Source: Agapanthus africanus
Taxonomy: Eukaryota; Streptophyta; Magnoliopsida; Asparagales; Amaryllidaceae
Length of the DNA: 64,000 nt
Direction: 5' to 3'
Assembly: GCA_030015575.1 (NCBI GenBank)
Contig: JASDDO010000018.1
Coordinates: forward strand, 229,695,138-229,759,137
The first letter of the stretch is position 1. The number at the start of each line of letters is the position of its first letter. Positions 59,617 to 64,000 of the stretch are shown one piece after another. The translations under genes were made by a program, and so were the position numbers. The notes beneath the pieces were generated by a model that was not told where the DNA came from, did not search any database, and worked only from the letters and a program-made list of their open reading frames with translations.

Positions 59617-61837
59617 TGTAGGGTTCCTAGGCACACTAGTGAGGTCTCCCAAGCTATCAACCATGGCAATTTTAAATTTTACGGTGCCTACAAACCCTAA
59701 ACTACGGATCGTTTGCTAGATTTCTAGGCGAAACATGAACTAGTTAACAATTAACTAAGGGAATACGGAAATACAACCTTTGTAGATCCGGTCCTCCACC
59801 TCCATAGCTCCGCAACGAGGTCCTCTCCGCTGTCCAAAAAGAATCCGGGCTCTAGCGTCGACTTCATCGGAGAATAAGTGAGCAAGGTCGTCGATGTCCA
59901 TGCCGAAGATGATCTACGTCGAGGCATCGATGAATCAAGCTCCACCTTCACCAAACCGTGAAAAGTTGTGAAGGAAACACACTCTACTACTTGGCAAGAG
60001 GTAGAGGATGAAGAAATAGGAAGTGGGTAGACTTTAGAATTGGATTTCTCACTCATTTCCATCACTTGCCATTGATGGGGCAAGCTTTCTTCACTTGAAG
60101 AAAATGGAAGAAGAAGAAGATGATATATGATAAGTTTTTTTAAATTAAAATAAAACAAAAACAATACTTATCATACTTTTAACTCTAGTTAAGTGTAGAG
60201 AATTAACTTAGGTTAGTTAAATTGGTTAGGGTTAAGAATATGATAAGAATGAAGACTTAGTCAAAGTTTCAAGAAACTTCAACTAAATCCAAAATAAGCC
60301 ACCATTTATCTTTCTTTTCCTTATTCAAAAAAAAGAATAAATAAGAAAGATAAATGAATAAATAAAAATCAAAACCCTAACCCATTCATTACCATGGTTC
60401 ATTCTTTACACTTAACCAAGTTTGGCATGCATCATCAAACATGATACAAGCAAGTGCACAAAATCATATCGCATATGCAATGCGCACATCCGAGTGAGAA
60501 AATCCATCTTAAGTAAACCGATACTAGTTGATGCAAAGTAATATATCAAATATATAAATATGCATTAAATCATTAAATCAACACTTGATTCAATGACCCG
60601 GTTATGTCGCACACAACCGTCTGGTATCATTAGTAACATCTTATCGAATCAACACTTGATCCGATAACCCGGCTATATCGCATATAACCGATCAATGTCA
60701 CATCGCGAGAATCGAATACAGTATCACATACTCGTATTATTCTCGGTCCCGCACATATCTCATATGCGCTCCTATTTCGTTTCGCTTGAGCCAGGAAACC
60801 TCTGTGTAGGACTCTAAAGACTCGTCAATACGCCGGCAGCGGATGATGATCATATCAAACACCCACAAGCCGCAAGCGGTCTGCTAAACGTAACGGCCAC
60901 CCGGGTATTGAGCGATCTGAAGATCGACGAGCAAGCCCGCTCACACTCCAGTGAATCCGACCAGTAACACTACCGTACAGTCTGGTCTGATCGTCTGATA
61001 TGTCGCATATCTCGCCTAGGGGTAGTAAACGTCAGACCCCAATAGCTCAATAAGTCGTGTCGATATGAGGTCTATAACTGTTCGAGAAACTACTGGTAAC
61101 ACTTACCAGTAAATCTCAGCAACCCTGGCCAGGGATTTCCTGTTATAGCCAATCGAACACAGCGCGACATCAACCCCCTATACCGGGAGAGACGAATCCC
61201 CTCCTATCGCTCATTGCCTCCATGTGACTCGGGACTGTACCCAAAAACCACCGTTTTGCACGCCCTCTTGGACGTGGTAAGATGGAAATCAAAGCACAGT
61301 GGGAACCACACAAGACTCTATGACGATCTCGGGTCAACAGACTACTCTGTACCAGTGTCACCAGAGAACTGCCATCTGACGTGAGGTATAATACCATCTG
61401 GGAGTTCTCGGCGAGTCCGTCCAGTGTACCCAGTCTCTACTGAGTACCCGTATATCATCTCTGATGTCAAACACCGATGGATATGGGATCATCCATCGCC
61501 CATCTGTATGGGTCGAGAAGGTACACGCTAGTCTACTCTGGTATATCGATGCCCCGTCTCGATACACCCACGACTAGGGACTTTGAAGGATGTACTTATG
61601 GACTACCATGTCCCCACTAGTATGATCCGCATCATAGTCCAGGTAGTCAAGTACAGATCCTAAGGGCTTTACCAACATGTAACAGAGAGACAAACAGTAT
61701 ACACGTTAAGGTAAAGTGTAACCAGATAGCATACTATCATGTCGAGCAAGAAAGTCCTCCCTATATATGTCCCAGCATCCACTACAATATACATCCTATG
61801 TACAGTAATGGCCTCTAGGGCATACATATAACTAACA
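59617..61837 (-). repeat. 5' LTR of element J
   Basis: 2221 bp, partner of 51443-53664; donor-like AAAG|GTTGTATTTCC, first intron base 59777. Confidence 0.94.
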
Positions 61838-61842
61838 TTGTT
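61838..61842. repeat. Target-site duplication of element J, right copy
   Basis: TTGTT, matching 51438-51442. Confidence 0.95.
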
Positions 61843-62301
61843 GACCTCTGTCAAGGTCATAGGACGCTAGGGGCAAAATATTATCGGGAATTTCAAGTGT
61901 TGAAATTTGCAATGAGATTGCATACCTTCTATGAGATAGTTGGATCCCGATACCCGCTGCGAGTAAGAGTTACTCCTGGGAGAGTTTTACACATTGCAAT
62001 TAGCTAATCAAGTAGGTGTCTAGAAAGGTGTCAACGGGGTTACGCCTCTGGGAAAACGAGGTTTACATTAATTAGGTTCGTGCGAAAGCACGGGGGACCT
62101 CCCTCAAAGTACCGACACTGGCCTGGCTGAAAGATTGGCGAACTTGTAATGTGTAATTAATCCCGGCTAGTCTTTCCTTTTTAGGTTTGAAGGAAGATTT
62201 GATAAAAAGCAGTGGGAGCCATCATGATTAGATAAAATAATAACCAATCTATTCTTGCAAGAGTGCACACTGAGTGTTTTCTTCTCTCTCTCTCCAGGTA
62301 G
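61843..62301 (+). other. Leader of element I, part after J
   Basis: Resumes inside triple hairpin 3 (right arm TCATAGG 61857-61863), then GGGGT/GCCTC around TAC near 62035, the GNRA hairpin CGTGC-GAAA-GCACG (62079-62092), and a pyrimidine tract with CAG (62295-62297) and TAG (62299-62301) before the gag region. Confidence 0.8.
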
Positions 62302-64000
62302 CGACCATATCACGCCTTAATCAAGATAATAATATGGATTATTGACCGAACCCGCTTGTTATACTGAGCTGGGGAACGTTGGTCCCGCTCCAACTTATAA
62401 TTGTTATAAGACAGAGTAGGAAATTGGGGATTACTAGAATTCCCGTGCCGCCCAAACGAGGAGAGTGCATGATGATGTATCATCTTCGGGTGTGTTCATT
62501 ACAGAGAACTGTTTCTCAGTATCCTTTACGTCCTAGGTATGTGATACCAGATCAGGATCCCAGATATGTAATCTGTTACATAGGGCTACAGAAAGGTAGA
62601 GGACTGAGAACGGGTGATAAGTTTCATGAGGCAGAAAACGGGGCAAGAGTTGCAGCCAATTCTATTGGTCACTGTCACCCTGTATTACCAATACATTGGT
62701 TCTGAACGAATGTTATTAGATACCGAACCTGATATACAAAATCATATCAGTCTCTTTATTAGTAAAGAAATGATAAAATTTTGTATTGTTGGAAAATGTT
62801 TTGAACATTTCCTATATCAAAAGTTGATCGGTTCAGACACGTTATCTAAAAGCGTTGATGTTCTAAATCAAACTACAGTTCTTTAGTATACGGAACACAC
62901 ACAAGAGGAAGAGTTCAGAAATGAACGGATCTTTCTTGAGGCATTGTAGACTAGGTCATATCAATGCGACCCGACTGGCTGAAGTTACATTTAGATGCAT
63001 ATTTAAATAAGTTTGAATTTACATCTTATGAAACTTGCCAGTCATGTCACAGAGATAAAATGACCATAGCCCTGTTTATTGGAAACAGAGAAAGAGTTAG
63101 TAAACTCTTGGGATGATACATGTTGATGTATGTAAGGTCTCCTGTCTACACATGCCAAGACTGGTTCTTTATACTTCATTATATTCTCTGATAATCTCTC
63201 AAGATTCAGTCATATGTTCCTGTTGAAACATGAGTCCGAACCTTTTGAGATATTCACAGAATATAAGCGAGAAGTAGAGAACCAAAATACGGGTATAAGT
63301 ATTATGTCCTATGATGAGATCAGGGAGGAGAAAACTTGTGCATGGAATTCCTGGACTATTCTAAAGGAGAATGAGATTCTCTCTCAACATTACTCCTCTG
63401 TATACACCATAGCACGATGGTATATCGGGGTGGAGCAATTACACCCTATGTGATAAGGTGTGCTCTATGATGAGTACTACTGAGTTACCTATTTCCTTTT
63501 GGGTGTTATACGCTTGAGAAGCTGCATACCTATTGAATACGGTTCCAATCAAATCAAGTTGCTTACCACTTCATATGTGATATGGAAAAGGAAGAGCCCA
63601 TATCTTAAGTTCCTTAAGATTTGGGGTTGTCCGGCCTATGTCTGAAAAGCAAAATCCGGACAAGCTCGAGGCAAGATCTGTTATGTAGAACTGGAAAGGT
63701 TCCAGCTATACAAACAACAGCAGATGAATTGGTAGAACCAAAGGATTCAGTAGATACCAACGAACCTCAGCCTCTCCGCCGATCTAGTAGGGTTTTCTCA
63801 CCCACCTGAGAGATACTTCGGTTTCTCGATGACAGTGGGAGCGAGGATTGCATCATGAGATGATGATCCAACTAGCTTCGAGCTGGCCATCTAGAGTAAG
63901 ACTCTGTAAGTATGGACTTTGGTTGCTATATCTGAAGGGTTAAATCCCCATCAGGAGCAAGTATATCTTGAGAAGATTACTTGGTGTAAATGGAAAAGTT
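62302..64000 (+). pseudogene. gag-pol: Heavily decayed gag-pol of element I, runs off right edge
   Basis: Forward remnants: gag/protease to about 62780, HHCC region about 62930-63070, integrase about 63090-63480, and an integrase tail with the start of the RT region about 63500-64000. Many breaks. It lines up closely with J (55000-56460, reverse), sharing its pattern of decay, so both derive from one already dead coding region. No protein is expected. Confidence 0.85.

Larger units (their letters stand above)
51443..61837 (-). mobile_element. Element J: Copia element with young LTRs and dead coding region
   Basis: 10,395-bp reverse element in the leader of I, TSD TTGTT on both sides. LTRs are 2222 and 2221 bp with about sixteen differences by eye (about 0.7%, roughly 0.3 million years at the rate used for C). 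PBS, leader and polypurine tract are intact in form, but gag-pol has many breaks, which I shares. Confidence 0.94.

Overview
The window is plant nuclear DNA made almost entirely of nested Ty1/Copia LTR retrotransposons, with no host gene recognised in 64 kb. All elements share one architecture: LTRs of about 1.9-2.2 kb beginning TG and ending CA, a primer-binding site complementary to initiator tRNA-Met (tggtatcagagcc), a structured leader of about 2-2.7 kb, a gag-pol region in the order Gag, protease, integrase, reverse transcriptase, RNase H, and a conserved polypurine tract (aagtgggagat). Protein motifs, long LTRs and the long leader suggest the Angela/BARE/Tork part of Copia. The host is probably a flowering plant with a large repeat-rich genome; the species cannot be told.

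Layout, with element names A-J used here only. A (reverse, 1-4760, runs off the left edge) sits in B, an old forward element. B's decayed pol is 4761-6694, and its 3' LTR survives in three pieces (6695-6874, 17250-18934, 29061-29142), split by C (forward, 6875-17244, target duplication GATAG) and D (reverse, 18935-29055, AGACT). Next comes E, a GC-rich tandem array of about 84-bp units (29143-30403), which hosts both B and F. F (forward, 30404-32967 visible) is interrupted by G (reverse; LTR pieces 32968-33535 and 43686-45334, pol 45335-46540). H (forward, 33536-43680, ATACT) sits in the LTR of G. I (forward; 46541-51442 and 61843-64000) sits in the pol of G. J (reverse, 51443-61837, TTGTT) sits in the leader of I. 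The deepest nest is E > F > G > I > J.

Relative ages follow from the nesting and from LTR pairs compared by eye: C about 3 differences in 2189 bp, J about 16 in 2222, D about 30 in 2040, H about 60 in 2146. C is very young and nearly whole. I and J have near-intact cis-acting parts but share the same heavily decayed gag-pol, so they look like a non-autonomous subfamily that spread after its coding region died.

The most interesting signal lies outside the proteins. The leader between PBS and gag carries an ordered series of RNA-type hairpins seen in up to seven elements: a long GC-rich hairpin, a stem with a conserved 8-base loop, a long-range stem, a GNRA stem-loop, and three copies of a TTGRC/GTCAA hairpin about 90 bp apart. 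Several helices keep pairing while their sequence changes between elements, and all three copies of the triple hairpin in any one element carry the same loop while different elements carry different loops. A conserved splice-donor-like site in the LTR and a pyrimidine-rich acceptor just before the gag ATG suggest that this whole leader, with the PBS, can be removed as an intron. That would separate mRNA for translation from genomic RNA for packaging and reverse transcription.
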